IMG/VR virus record: IMGVR_UViG_3300017917_002838
Location: 40,556-104,555 of that record
Length of the DNA: 64,000 nucleotides
Direction: 5' to 3' (one strand)
Origin: a virus
Every line of letters begins with the position of its first letter. Within the stretch, counting starts at the first letter, position 1. This document shows positions 14,113 to 23,156 of this stretch, in pieces. The position numbers and the translations under genes are program-made. The notes under the pieces are model-generated. The model was not told where the DNA came from, ran no database searches, and saw only the letters and a list, made by a program, of their open reading frames with translations.

Positions 14113-15097
14113 CTATTTGTTTCCTTAGTTCGGTAACAACTTTAGGGTTTTCTTTAAGATATTGAACTGCTTTCTGCCTACCTTGTAGTCTTTCTCCCAA
14201 TACCGTATACCAAGCTCCGCCCTTTTCAATAATTCCACACATCTCAGCAACATCTAGAGTTTCACCTATACTGTCCACTCCAAGCGACTCGCCCTGATAG
14301 TAGAAATCATATTGTCCAGACAAATTAGGTGGTCCAAGTTTGTTATAGTCTATAATCCAGTTTACTGGTCTTCCAACCTTCTGTTCTATAATCTTGTCTC
14401 CAACCTGAACTCCAGCTTTAATAGCATTTGCTTCAGCCTCCGAAGACCATAATTTAATAACAGTAGATGAGAAAAATTTTACTGCCATTCCACCCGTAGG
14501 GATATGGCTAGCATGCATAGAGCCAAATTGATTTCTTTGCTGTGATATAAGAACCAGTAAAGTATTTTTGTTTGCATAATTTAACATTTTTACAGCATGA
14601 GTCATGTCTTTAGCCTCAGCACCAATTTGTTTTGTATCCTGCAAATCCTTTAGTTCATTTCCATCTTTTTCAAAGTAGATTGCTGGTAGTAAAGCAGATA
14701 TAGAATCTACAACTATTAAATCTACTCCTGCTTCCATAAGCCCAGTTGCAACATCAACCATATCGTTTACAGTTTTTGCTGGAGAATAAATTAATTTTTC
14801 CGAATCAACACCCAAACTTTCTGCCCACTTAGGATCATATGAAGATTCAGAGTCTATCCAAGCACAAGTTTTTCCTTCTTGTTGAGCCAAACCAATCATT
14901 TGCAGGCAAAAAGATGACTTGCCAGCTGATTTGTTTCCCCATACCAAAACCTGTCTTCCATATCCTAATCCACCCTTAAGGGCAAGATTGAGACCAATGC
15001 TTGGCGTAGGCTGTTTTTCAATAGTAACGTCTATTGCAGATTGAACTCGTTGTCTTGTTTTTGCATCTAATTGTGATAATACTTCTGTTATATCCAT
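14099..15097 (-). CDS. recA: RecA recombinase
   Basis: The 332-residue recombinase has a Walker A loop GNKSAGKSS (about residues 52-60), a Walker B LIVVDSISALLPA (about 125-137), the loop 2 region SMHASHIPTGGMAVKF and the conserved GQYDFYYQGES. It is slightly shorter than bacterial RecA (about 350) because the acidic C-terminus is reduced. It forms filaments on single-stranded DNA and drives strand exchange, and may make concatemers. A TGCTATAAT promoter sits at 15119-15127. Confidence 0.95.
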   Translation of the reverse strand: MDITEVLSQLDAKTRQRVQSAIDVTIEKQPTPSIGLNLALKGGLGYGRQVLVWGNKSAGKSSFCLQMIGLAQQEGKTCAWIDSESSYDPKWAESLGVDSEKLIYSPAKTVNDMVDVATGLMEAGVDLIVVDSISALLPAIYFEKDGNELKDLQDTKQIGAEAKDMTHAVKMLNYANKNTLLVLISQQRNQFGSMHASHIPTGGMAVKFFSSTVIKLWSSEAEANAIKAGVQVGDKIIEQKVGRPVNWIIDYNKLGPPNLSGQYDFYYQGESLGVDSIGETLDVAEMCGIIEKGGAWYTVLGERLQGRQKAVQYLKENPKVVTELRKQIDAKL

Positions 15098-15118
15098 AAA
15101 CTTCTTTCTGTTTGATTT

Positions 15119-15147
15119 ATTATAGCATTAAAATAAATTGCCGTGAA
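15119..15147 (-). promoter_or_regulatory. Promoter of the recA operon
   Basis: TGCTATAAT (15119-15127) with TTCACG 17 bases upstream (15142-15147). The predicted start near 15112 leaves a 14-base leader. The -35 overlaps the end of the MazG gene. Confidence 0.55.
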
Positions 15148-15541
15148 GTCTTGGACGAGCTCTATTTTTATCCATCTTAGAGTCTAAAACTTCATCTAGT
15201 GATTCCGAAACAATCTGTGCATTTTTAAGGGCAGCATAAAGATCTAATATCCTAATTAATACGTCTGCCATCTCTTCAACTATTTGGTAGCCACCCTTTT
15301 CTTTTCTTATTGCTTCTAAAACTTCAGTTACCTCAGAGTGTACTAATGCTAGCTTATTTCCAATCTTGTCATAGCTTGTTTCGCCTTCCCAAAAACCTTT
15401 TTCAATAGCCGACTCATGTAGCACTGCTGCAAGGGCATCTAGACCGAACTCCGTTACAATTGAATGTGCTGTAGTTGTAACAGTAGGCTTATCTGGATTA
15501 TTTGGATTTACTCTAAAATCTCCTATTTTAATTGTTCCCAT
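15128..15541 (-). CDS. MazG-like nucleotide pyrophosphohydrolase
   Basis: The 137-residue protein has the MazG helix signature: KLALVHSEVTEVLEAIR and EEMADVLIRILDLYAAL supply the ExxE and ExxD metal ligands (about residues 72-115). It cleaves nucleoside triphosphates to monophosphates and pyrophosphate. In phages it may adjust nucleotide pools or lower alarmone signalling. AGGAG precedes the ATG, and the 3' end is followed by the recA promoter. Confidence 0.85.
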   Translation of the reverse strand: MGTIKIGDFRVNPNNPDKPTVTTTAHSIVTEFGLDALAAVLHESAIEKGFWEGETSYDKIGNKLALVHSEVTEVLEAIRKEKGGYQIVEEMADVLIRILDLYAALKNAQIVSESLDEVLDSKMDKNRARPRLHGNLF

Positions 15542-15728
15542 TTTTATCTCCTAGTTTAATAATAAAAGATGAATTATCTTCACTATAATCTAAAACTAAT
15601 TGTTTTTCTTCTGTATTTCCTTTTAATACTGAATCAATTGTAACCTCAACAGATCCAATTTTTTCTAGTATTGCATATAATACATTTCCTATTTTTATTT
15701 GCGAGCTGATATCATTAATTTCGGACAT
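15528..15728 (-). CDS. Small hypothetical protein
   Basis: A 66-residue acidic, strand-rich protein (KIGNVLYAILEKIGSVEVTIDSVLKGN). It overlaps both neighbours by 14 bases and so is a link in a translation-coupled chain between DnaE and MazG. No domain is recognised. Confidence 0.65.
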   Translation of the reverse strand: MSEINDISSQIKIGNVLYAILEKIGSVEVTIDSVLKGNTEEKQLVLDYSEDNSSFIIKLGDKNGNN

Positions 15729-15945
15729 AAACGTCTACCCCTTTAAATTTTTTTAACCAGTCGAAGGTTGACATAAGATTTTCTCTAGTAACACAGGTAT
15801 CGCAACCACAAAATAATTCGTATGGCTCCCAACCTTCAGGAACGCCTTCATCTTCATAAATACTGTTTAGGCAAGTATTGATATGATCTGTTACAAAATT
15901 TTGTAAAGACTCCGCTTCTTCTGTAGTTAACTCAACTGAGGTCAT
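15715..15945 (-). CDS. Hypothetical protein with CxxC motif
   Basis: The start chosen is the ATG at 15945, which shares ATGA with the DnaE stop; an in-frame earlier start would overlap dnaE by 57 bases. The 76-residue product has CGCDTC near residue 47, a possible metal or redox site, in a helical context (TTEEAESLQNFVTDHINTCL). Unknown function, replication operon. Confidence 0.65.
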   Translation of the reverse strand: MTSVELTTEEAESLQNFVTDHINTCLNSIYEDEGVPEGWEPYELFCGCDTCVTRENLMSTFDWLKKFKGVDVYVRN

Positions 15946-18900
15946 TTTATTTCCTTTACCATCAGTGTCCCATCTTCCAATTTTGAAAGGACTACATTGC
16001 ATATCATTCCTTCTCTCATTTTTGCTAAAGCTAATTTATACATACTAGTAAATACGATACATCTTGTCAACTCTTTATTATTATTTACAAGCACTATATG
16101 TGCCATTGTTTTACCAGCTTTAGTCTTATATGGAATAAAAGTTAATACTCTATATTTATCTTCTGGAATATCTTTATACTCAGATCTATATAAATAGTCT
16201 ACAAATATGTCATCTGTGTCTTCTTTAATCTCGTTTATATTTACATATCTTGCAATTCGATTATCTCCAACTAATATAAAGTACATCTGTCCAGATTCTA
16301 TTTGAGTATTTTCATTATGGAAAAGTCCTATAGATCCAGTCTCATCAACTAATTCTATTCGAGCCCAGCCAGTACCTCTTTTAATTCCTTTAACCATTCC
16401 AAACATAACAAAACATCCAAGCTCATCAAAGTCTTCAATTGGTCTTGCTTGTGCTTTAATTTTTGGAGGAATAGTATTTAAATTAAACTGAGGTATTCCT
16501 AAGTATTCGTAGAAGTTTTCTTGTTCTTTTCCGCTTCTTGGATTGTCCTTAAAAGCAGCCCCGCCAATGGTATTAAGAGCGCTAACAGCCCTAGAGTTAA
16601 TACCACTCCCTTTTGCTGACGCTTTTCCAGAAAAGTCTTTATAGTCTTCATATGGCCTCTTTTCAATTATTTTATTTGCTATGCTATCTGAAATATATTT
16701 AATATTTGCTAATCCAAATCTTATTGAATTATCTTGTAAAGAAAAATCTATTTGTGATTCGTTTACATGTGGAAGTAATATCTTCAACCCAAGTCTTTTA
16801 GCCTCAATTAAATATTCAGTTCTTGCATCCTTGTCGCCTTCATTTTTAAGTATGGCGAACATAAACTCTAATGGATAATAATGCTTTAGCCACGCAGTCC
16901 AATAAGAAAGCATACTGTAAGCAACAGCGTGAGACCTATTGAAAGAGTAGCCAGCATGAGCTTCAAAATCATGCCATAGCGCTTCTGCCGTTTCTTTTGT
17001 AATGTGCTTTGAAGCTCCAGAAACAAATTTTTCTTTGAATTGATCAAACTCTCTTGCATCCTTTTTCTTACCAATAATCTTTCTTACTTTATCTGCTTCA
17101 GACCAGGACATGCCACCCAAATAAACGCAAGCTTGCATAACCTGTTCTTGATAAATAATAACACCATAAGTATTTTTTGTAAAAGGCTGCATAATTTGAT
17201 GAACATATTCTACGGCTTCTCTACCATTTTTTCTGGCAATATATGAGGCACCGACAGTATTCATTGCTCCCGGGCGAACCAAAGCGTTTGATGCAGCTAA
17301 ATCTTCAAAAGAGCTGACTCCCATTTTTATTAGAAGATTTGTATATGGAGTTGCCTCAGCTTGAAAAACTCCTTTAGTATATCCAGAACTTAGATCAAAA
17401 TATACTTTTGAATCATCTAAAGGAATTTGTGATGTAATTATATCTTTATTATATCTTTGTTTGATTGATTGAATTGTGTCTGAAATAACTGATAATGTTT
17501 TTAATCCTAAAGCATCTAGCTTGATTAGCCCAATGTCTGCTACTGTATCCATGTCATAGGCTACAACAGGAACCCGTCCAGATACCTTGTCTTGTGGATC
17601 TTCTCTAGTTTCAATTGGAGCATAGTTTCTAACATCATCTTTAGCAACAACTACACCGGCTGCATGTACTCCAACATTTCTAATTCTTCCACGTAATTTT
17701 TCTGCTAAGTTTGTAACTTCTGGATATTTATTTCTAAAATCTAATGTGTTTGGCGAATCCATATAATCTTCAAATGTGTCTACAGATTTTAGTGCCTTGT
17801 TTACTTCACCAAGTGGCACCATGAATACTCGGGCAGCATCACGTACTACACCCTTGTCTTTAAAATATGTAAATGTAGAAATAGATGCAACGTGCTTAAA
17901 CTTTTTCTTTAGATAATCTTTAACTTCTTTACGACGGCGGTCTTCAAAATCTGTGTCAATATCCGGAAAGTCGTTACGCTCTGGATTAATGAATCGAAAA
18001 AATAGAAGATCATATTCTACTGGATCAACATCTGTAATTCCAAGGGTATAGCAAACCAAAGATCCGGCTGCAGAACCACGTCCTGGTCCAACCATAATGT
18101 TCTGAGACTTTGCCCAGTTAATCATATCTGCTACAACCAAGAAATAAGAAGCAAATTTTTTATCCTTAATAATATTTAATTCTTCTGTTAATCTCTGTTC
18201 GTATACATCATTACCCAGTAAGGATGGTGTCAGGCCTAGCCTTTCTAGGCCCTGGAAGGCCATCTCAGCCAGTTTCTCGTCGGCATTGGTCTTGGGTACT
18301 GGAAGTAGGTCTAATCCCTGCTTAAAGTCGTACTCCTCGACCTTATTTGCTATTTCAACTGTATTATCTAAAATGTCTGCCCTATTTATACCATTTAGTT
18401 TAAATGCTTCTTCTATTTCTTTTCTGGTCATTAAATATAAATCTAAATGTTCAAAGGATATCCTGCGCTCTGGCCATAGGTAATTATATCTTTCAAACAT
18501 ATTGTTTATTTTTCTAGACTTTTCAAAATCTAATTCTTTATTAGCTTTTGGAGAAGTAGAAAGGATTAGCATGGCCTCCTCTAATTCTCTTTCTGATTCT
18601 TTAGAGAAATGTGCATCACCAGTTGCAACTGGTTTAATTCCTAGTTCGTCTGCTAAATTTAATAAGGCTGTATTTATTTCTATTGGATTATGTGGCTGAA
18701 CCTCAACATAAAAATCATCGCCAAATGTTTTTTTAAAATCTTTTAATAATAATTTTGCGGTAGAAAAATCTTGCTTTTCAATTGCCTTGCTAATTAAACC
18801 GTTAAGACATCCGCTTAAAACAATAATGCCATCTGAGTATTCGTTTAAAACTTCTCTGTCAATTCTAGGCTTGTGATAAAAACCTTCTGTCCAGGCAATT

Positions 18901-19229
18901 TCTTGAAGTCTATTTATATTAGTAAGACCCTTTTGATTTTTTGCTAATAAAATTACGTGATTATAAGATTGAATAGATTTATCGGTAGCTGAAGATTTAT
19001 CAAACCTATCTGTTGGAGATATGTACGCTTCTACTCCAAGGATGGGTTTAACTCCATGATCTTTTGCTGCAGCTTGAATTTCTCTGTGAGACGAAAGAGT
19101 TCCATGATCTGTTATTGCCATAGCTGGCTGACCAATTTCTTTTACAGTTTTTATAAGCTCTTCTGGAGAATTTAATCCGTCCATGAGGCTATAATAACTA
19201 TGAACATGTAAATGAACAAAACTATCCAT
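15942..19229 (-). CDS. dnaE: DNA polymerase III alpha subunit (DnaE)
   Basis: The 1095-residue replicative polymerase has an N-terminal PHP domain (HLHVHS, AITDHGTL, GVEAY, TGDAH) with its metal ligands intact over about residues 1-215. The polymerase palm follows, with GPGRGSAAGS near 383 and the catalytic PDIDTDFE near 420. Fingers motifs are YQEQVMQ and GYSFNRSHAVAYSMLSYWTAW; an OB-fold C-terminus completes it. Bacterial homologues have about 1160 residues. The intact PHP residues suggest built-in proofreading or pyrophosphatase activity. No clamp or separate exonuclease gene is visible, so host factors are probably used. Confidence 0.95.
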   Translation of the reverse strand: MDSFVHLHVHSYYSLMDGLNSPEELIKTVKEIGQPAMAITDHGTLSSHREIQAAAKDHGVKPILGVEAYISPTDRFDKSSATDKSIQSYNHVILLAKNQKGLTNINRLQEIAWTEGFYHKPRIDREVLNEYSDGIIVLSGCLNGLISKAIEKQDFSTAKLLLKDFKKTFGDDFYVEVQPHNPIEINTALLNLADELGIKPVATGDAHFSKESERELEEAMLILSTSPKANKELDFEKSRKINNMFERYNYLWPERRISFEHLDLYLMTRKEIEEAFKLNGINRADILDNTVEIANKVEEYDFKQGLDLLPVPKTNADEKLAEMAFQGLERLGLTPSLLGNDVYEQRLTEELNIIKDKKFASYFLVVADMINWAKSQNIMVGPGRGSAAGSLVCYTLGITDVDPVEYDLLFFRFINPERNDFPDIDTDFEDRRRKEVKDYLKKKFKHVASISTFTYFKDKGVVRDAARVFMVPLGEVNKALKSVDTFEDYMDSPNTLDFRNKYPEVTNLAEKLRGRIRNVGVHAAGVVVAKDDVRNYAPIETREDPQDKVSGRVPVVAYDMDTVADIGLIKLDALGLKTLSVISDTIQSIKQRYNKDIITSQIPLDDSKVYFDLSSGYTKGVFQAEATPYTNLLIKMGVSSFEDLAASNALVRPGAMNTVGASYIARKNGREAVEYVHQIMQPFTKNTYGVIIYQEQVMQACVYLGGMSWSEADKVRKIIGKKKDAREFDQFKEKFVSGASKHITKETAEALWHDFEAHAGYSFNRSHAVAYSMLSYWTAWLKHYYPLEFMFAILKNEGDKDARTEYLIEAKRLGLKILLPHVNESQIDFSLQDNSIRFGLANIKYISDSIANKIIEKRPYEDYKDFSGKASAKGSGINSRAVSALNTIGGAAFKDNPRSGKEQENFYEYLGIPQFNLNTIPPKIKAQARPIEDFDELGCFVMFGMVKGIKRGTGWARIELVDETGSIGLFHNENTQIESGQMYFILVGDNRIARYVNINEIKEDTDDIFVDYLYRSEYKDIPEDKYRVLTFIPYKTKAGKTMAHIVLVNNNKELTRCIVFTSMYKLALAKMREGMICNVVLSKLEDGTLMVKEIK

Positions 19230-19431
19230 CCCGCCTCCAATGTATAAACGATTTAATATAAACTATCATATATGCGATAGCTGCAACTATAAAACCATAT
19301 TGTTTTGTAACGATAGCATATGCTATCCATAAGCATTCATTGACAACAAGTATGAGCCAACCCCAGATTGTTTTTTTACCAACAAAAAATATTCCGGTTA
19401 CTCCAACCGCTGCTAATATCCATGACCACAT
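19222..19431 (-). CDS. Small membrane protein, three TM segments (PnuC-like fragment)
   Basis: The 69-residue protein has hydrophobic segments at about residues 3-18, 23-40 and 46-62, with Trp-rich interfaces. Its arrangement (WGWLILVVNECLWIAYAIVTKQYGF) resembles one repeat of PnuC-type nicotinamide riboside transporters and recurs as a small membrane gene in actinophages. It overlaps the dnaE start by 8 bases. A transport role is only suggested. Confidence 0.7.
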   Translation of the reverse strand: MWSWILAAVGVTGIFFVGKKTIWGWLILVVNECLWIAYAIVTKQYGFIVAAIAYMIVYIKSFIHWRRDG

Positions 19432-19439
19432 TTTAATAA

Positions 19440-19459
19440 TAGGGGGCTTTCGCCCCCTA
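19440..19459 (-). terminator. Terminator after the SSB gene
   Basis: An 8-bp stem (TAGGGGGC with GCCCCCTA) around a GAAA-type tetraloop, four bases after the SSB stop. On the minus strand it is followed by TTATTA. It would reduce read-through from the abundant SSB message into dnaE. Confidence 0.8.
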
Positions 19460-19462
19460 CCT

Positions 19463-20134
19463 TTACCAGTCTAAACTGCTGCTTGTTGAGGAATCTTCTG
19501 ATTTTTCTGACTCATTGTTGAGATAGAATGATTCCTGCTCTGCATATGGAAGATCTCTAACGGCAACCGTTTCTAGATCGAATAATTCAAGTGCTGACTT
19601 ATCAAAAGCACCCTCATCTTTTGCTAATGGAATTGCTGTGTAACTGGTATCTGTCTTAGAGCCAGTTCTCTTTACACGCCACATTAAATTAGAAATGCTA
19701 CCCATTTCATTTGCATACTCAATGAGTGTTGGTGTAATTGTTTTTCCGCTATGACCTTGAGACAAGATTGCTACGTATGGATCTTCCTTGCCATCATCAA
19801 CTAGAACGTTGATATAAAGTCTTTGTCGGCCTTTCCATCCAGCCTTATAGTCTTTCTTATGCTGTTCGCATCCCCAACACTTGCCTTGATCGTCAATTGT
19901 GCATAGGGCTTTTCGTCTGTAATCTTTAGGATTTGTATGTTCTACTGCAATAAATCCAAGACCGTATTTAACATCGTAATGCGGTGAATCTGGGTCTAGC
20001 TCTTGTAAAAATCTAATCTTTAAGCTTTCGCCGTCTTCAATCTTTAGCCAACGGCCTTTTGGTCCGCCTTCTCCACTTGATTGTGGTTTGTCTAGTGCTT
20101 TGTTTAGGTCTTTTAGACCTTTTACTATTCCCAT
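19463..20134 (-). CDS. Single-stranded DNA-binding protein
   Basis: The 223-residue protein has a conserved core starting GRWLKIEDGESLKIRFLQEL, a Cys-rich finger ALCTIDDQGKCWGCEQH (about residues 77-92), an OB-type strand YINVLVDD, and an acidic serine-rich C-terminal tail ending in SLDW. This is the layout of phage T4 gp32-like and actinophage SSBs. It coats single-stranded DNA and recruits partners through the acidic tail. It has its own promoter (20185-20213) and terminator (19440), as expected for an abundant protein. Confidence 0.87.
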   Translation of the reverse strand: MGIVKGLKDLNKALDKPQSSGEGGPKGRWLKIEDGESLKIRFLQELDPDSPHYDVKYGLGFIAVEHTNPKDYRRKALCTIDDQGKCWGCEQHKKDYKAGWKGRQRLYINVLVDDGKEDPYVAILSQGHSGKTITPTLIEYANEMGSISNLMWRVKRTGSKTDTSYTAIPLAKDEGAFDKSALELFDLETVAVRDLPYAEQESFYLNNESEKSEDSSTSSSLDW

Positions 20135-20184
20135 ATATATTCCTTATCTGTATAGTTGGCAGTATAGATCTGCCTGTATATTCT

Positions 20185-20213
20185 ATTATATCATTGCCAT
20201 AAAACATATTCAA
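20185..20213 (-). promoter_or_regulatory. Promoter of the SSB gene
   Basis: TTGAAT (20208-20213), 17 bases, then an extended -10 TGATATAAT (20185-20193) on the minus strand. The leader of about 44 bases carries AAGGA before the SSB ATG. Confidence 0.7.
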
Positions 20214-21183
20214 TATGAGAAACTGCATTTCTGATACAATCTTTTATCTCAGAATCTGTCATGTCTCCCGCATCTTTTGCATCATGTGGGTATATCTTAC
20301 CATAAGAATGCGAAGCCCACAAGATGTCTTTATTCTTTAATCTACTTACAATTGAATTACCAAGTTCTCTACCTGCTAAATCTGCATCTGTCATAATTAT
20401 TATTTTGTTAAAATATCTATTTAATAAATTAATATTTGTAGAAGATAGATGTCCTCCCAGTGTTGCTACTACGTTTGGAAATCCAGCCTGATGAACCCTC
20501 ATTGCATCAAAGGATGATTCTGTAATAATACAAATACCGCCAACAAGTTTAGCCCTGTGAATATTAAAAAGGGTACTACTGCGAGGTAGTCCCGTAGAGT
20601 TTTTGAACGTTTTACTATCAATCCCACGCCCAACAATCCCAACGCAAGTCCCGTCAGGGCTATGTACAGGAACAGTAACCATCCTGCGATTATAAGAATA
20701 TCCAACATTAAAGTACTCCAATGTTTCATCTGTAAATCCACGACCATGCATGTATGCACGTCCGTCATCATATTTTTTCATCTCTTCTGAAAGTTTTAAT
20801 AATGTTTCTGAATCAAACTCTATAAACTCTGGTTTATCTTCTAGCGTTTCTGCTAACATTTCATCAAAGTTTGATAAAGATTCTGTTTCTTTACTAGAAA
20901 TAAATCTTATTGCTTCAAAGTAATTCTTGCCACCTACTCTTTTTATTAGATCAATAAGTGTTCCAGTTTCTCCGCAAGCTGGGTTGAAACACAACCATGC
21001 TCCAGAACTTTTGCTAACAGAAAAACTTGTTGTATGCCTATTACTATGAAATGGACAATATAATAAAAAGTCGTTACCGGTTTCTCCAGCTACATCTAAA
21101 CCTAAAGACTTTAGAACTGATTTAATGTGCGAGGAGGAATACGTCTGATCAGTTTGCTTTGCGAAATTCCCTCTAATTGCCAT
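20191..21183 (-). CDS. DnaG-type DNA primase
   Basis: The ATG at 21183 (MAIRGNFAKQ) has AGGAAAG eight bases upstream and is preferred over an in-frame earlier start. The 330-residue protein has a CHC2 zinc finger (CPFHSNRHTTSF then WLCFNPACGETG) in its first 80 residues. A TOPRIM domain follows, with ITESSFDAM (Glu), GGHLSS and MTDADLAGRE (Asp-x-Asp). It makes RNA primers for lagging-strand synthesis. The helicase-interaction domain of bacterial DnaG is absent, so the protein is short. Confidence 0.92.
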   Translation of the reverse strand: MAIRGNFAKQTDQTYSSSHIKSVLKSLGLDVAGETGNDFLLYCPFHSNRHTTSFSVSKSSGAWLCFNPACGETGTLIDLIKRVGGKNYFEAIRFISSKETESLSNFDEMLAETLEDKPEFIEFDSETLLKLSEEMKKYDDGRAYMHGRGFTDETLEYFNVGYSYNRRMVTVPVHSPDGTCVGIVGRGIDSKTFKNSTGLPRSSTLFNIHRAKLVGGICIITESSFDAMRVHQAGFPNVVATLGGHLSSTNINLLNRYFNKIIIMTDADLAGRELGNSIVSRLKNKDILWASHSYGKIYPHDAKDAGDMTDSEIKDCIRNAVSHIEYVLWQ

Positions 21184-21410
21184 GCCTGACTCTTTCCTAC
21201 ATGCACTCCGTGGATAGTTATTAGGAACTTCCACTTTTCACCATCATATTCTACAGAAAAGGCGGGGTCTATGTCAAGTGTTCTTACATAGCCCATGTCT
21301 CTCATATTATGTATCAGTAAAGATTCGTACTGGGCTCTGATTCTAACCATGTCAGAATCATCTAGGAACTCGCCCTTAATTTGAAATCTTCTTAATTGTT
21401 GATGAGTCAT
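21111..21410 (-). CDS. Hypothetical replication protein
   Basis: A 99-residue protein between DnaB and primase, overlapping primase by 73 bases. Visible features are an Arg/Gln-rich start, a strand-rich centre (VEYDGEKWKFLITIHGVHVG) and the basic C-terminus SKLIRRIPPRTLNQF. The long overlap with primase suggests translational coupling. No family is recognised; a link with primase or helicase is inferred from position only. Confidence 0.65.
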   Translation of the reverse strand: MTHQQLRRFQIKGEFLDDSDMVRIRAQYESLLIHNMRDMGYVRTLDIDPAFSVEYDGEKWKFLITIHGVHVGKSQAWQLEGISQSKLIRRIPPRTLNQF

Positions 21411-22633
21411 TGCACCGGATTTTCATACACTTCCTTAATTATACCTCTATTGATATCCCAGTCCAGATAGAATGAAAATTCTTTTCCATGTCTATTTTTT
21501 CTAGAAACAATCTCAATAAGATTTGAATCGGAAATTCTATGAATGGCTAGTGCCATATCTGCATCATATTCAATTGCTTTTGACCAGGCTACCTGAGAAA
21601 GCATTGGTGGATTATCTTGGTCTGAGATATCATCCATTGTTGCAGCAGTAATATCAATAATTGGAATATTATTTGTCATTGCAAGCATTTTAAATTCACG
21701 AGAAATATTCATATTACGCTCTGTAGCACCAGAACTTTTTCTAGTATCTACGAACAACTGGTGATAATCTAAAATAACTAGATCTGGCTTATGCTGGTCA
21801 ATCTTTGCCTGAATAGTATTAGCGTTGACTTCTCCAACACCCTCATTAGACACCAAAATAAATCCACGCTTATCTGCAAACTTCTTTTTACTCCAAGACT
21901 TGAAGTCGTCCATGTTTATATCACCACGAGAAATGTCGCTATTTTTAAATATACCGGAACCCATAATTGTATATATACGATCACGCATGTTTTCTGGAGA
22001 CATTTCAAGGGATACAATCATTGGTTTAAAACCTTGCTCCCAAGCTTTGCATGCTAGATAAGAAGTAAACCAGGTCTTACCTTTACCCGGCCATCCTATA
22101 GCAACTATAAGATGTCCTGGAGCCATTCCTGTGGCATAAGCAGCATCAATTGCTTCAAACCCCGTTGGTATTCCTGGACTTCCACCCATCATGGCAGACC
22201 TTAGTTTAACATTCTCAAAATGTTTTTCTGCTAATTCGATGTCTGTAACATCTACGTCTCGAATATTATTTGTAAACTTATTTAAAACAGAAAGCTCTTT
22301 TTGCATTTGATCTAGCACTCTTGCTGGAGTATCTTCTTTTAAACTACTTCCGCTTTTCAAAATAATATTCTTGATTTTATTAGAAAGATATTCATTCTTT
22401 AATTCGTCTAGATAATATCCAGTTTCTGCTGTTACCTTTACTGGTTCAAAATCTTTAAACCGATCCTGAAGAATTCCAACTTCTGGTACCGACTTAAATT
22501 TTTGATAATAAGATTTTAAACTTTCCCAAATGTCTTTATGCGAAACAAATAGGTCATCTACATTTTGTGCCAGCAGTACGCTTATGTCTTTATTCTGACA
22601 TACTGCCGAGATTAGAGTTGCCTCCGTGTTCAA
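21407..22633 (-). CDS. dnaB: Replicative DNA helicase (DnaB family)
   Basis: The 408-residue helicase has a helical N-terminal domain (LISAVCQNKDISVLL...) and a RecA-like motor. Walker A is IGWPGKGKTWF (about residues 182-192), IVSLEMS is motif H1a, and Walker B is LVILDYHQLF (about 285-294). The start is TTG with AGAGGCGG upstream, overlapping the preceding gene by 44 bases. It unwinds DNA ahead of DnaE and acts with the primase encoded downstream. Confidence 0.93.
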   Translation of the reverse strand: MNTEATLISAVCQNKDISVLLAQNVDDLFVSHKDIWESLKSYYQKFKSVPEVGILQDRFKDFEPVKVTAETGYYLDELKNEYLSNKIKNIILKSGSSLKEDTPARVLDQMQKELSVLNKFTNNIRDVDVTDIELAEKHFENVKLRSAMMGGSPGIPTGFEAIDAAYATGMAPGHLIVAIGWPGKGKTWFTSYLACKAWEQGFKPMIVSLEMSPENMRDRIYTIMGSGIFKNSDISRGDINMDDFKSWSKKKFADKRGFILVSNEGVGEVNANTIQAKIDQHKPDLVILDYHQLFVDTRKSSGATERNMNISREFKMLAMTNNIPIIDITAATMDDISDQDNPPMLSQVAWSKAIEYDADMALAIHRISDSNLIEIVSRKNRHGKEFSFYLDWDINRGIIKEVYENPVQ

Positions 22634-22958
22634 TGTTCCGCCTCTCTTCTACCATGCTCTTAGTCTCATATCTTAACATATCTCTATGATGTTTGTCACT
22701 TTCTATATCTCTTTTTAACTTATCTATTTTATCAAAGTTGTATAGGAACCAGGATATAGGATGTCCAGACTTATCTAAAGTAAAATAATAAGAAATTAAT
22801 TCTTTAGCTTTTTCATAGCCAACAGAATCTATTACGTCCTGCATACCCCACTTTTCACGATACCTATTAATTGAAGGATTTTTTCCGCCATACTTTTCTT
22901 TGTATAAATTTGTATAAAGTGTTAAAAGGGCATGTGGTAAATTATTTTTATTTTCCAT
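22590..22958 (-). CDS. Hypothetical protein, helicase-loader candidate
   Basis: A 122-residue basic helical protein with a compact folded part (LTLYTNLYKEKYGGKNPSINRYREKWGMQDVI) and a long charged C-terminal helix. It lies directly upstream of dnaB and overlaps it. In many phages a small protein in this place loads the helicase. No loader motif is recognised here, so this is a positional guess. Confidence 0.6.
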   Translation of the reverse strand: MENKNNLPHALLTLYTNLYKEKYGGKNPSINRYREKWGMQDVIDSVGYEKAKELISYYFTLDKSGHPISWFLYNFDKIDKLKRDIESDKHHRDMLRYETKSMVEERRNIEHGGNSNLGSMSE

Positions 22959-23154
22959 TCTTTAGCTCTTCTTCAACCTCTTCTGTTTTTTGAACAAGTT
23001 TCTTTTCTACAAATGCGTAAACTCTATCTGTGGCCGAGTCGACAGTCTCCCCGTCTCTAACCCAATCCTCTACGCCAATGCCAATTTTAATGCTCTCATA
23101 ATTACCTAAATTTCTGGTAAATGAAAGATCAACCTTAACTTTTGTTTCGGACAT
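22948..23154 (-). CDS. Small hypothetical protein
   Basis: The ATG at 23154 follows GGTGGTG and is used instead of a TTG four codons earlier. The 68-residue product begins MSETKVKVDLSFTRNLGNYESIKIGIGVEDW, a strand pair, and ends in an acidic helix. Similar short proteins stand in actinophage replication blocks without known role. It overlaps both neighbours or lies within two bases of them. Confidence 0.65.
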   Translation of the reverse strand: MSETKVKVDLSFTRNLGNYESIKIGIGVEDWVRDGETVDSATDRVYAFVEKKLVQKTEEVEEELKNGK

Positions 23155-23156
23155 AA

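Noticed and set aside
20499-20771. Hydrophobic 90-residue frame inside the primase gene
   Set aside because: It lies wholly within the TOPRIM-encoding part of primase in another frame and lacks a ribosome site. The hydrophobicity comes from the shifted reading of the primase codons.
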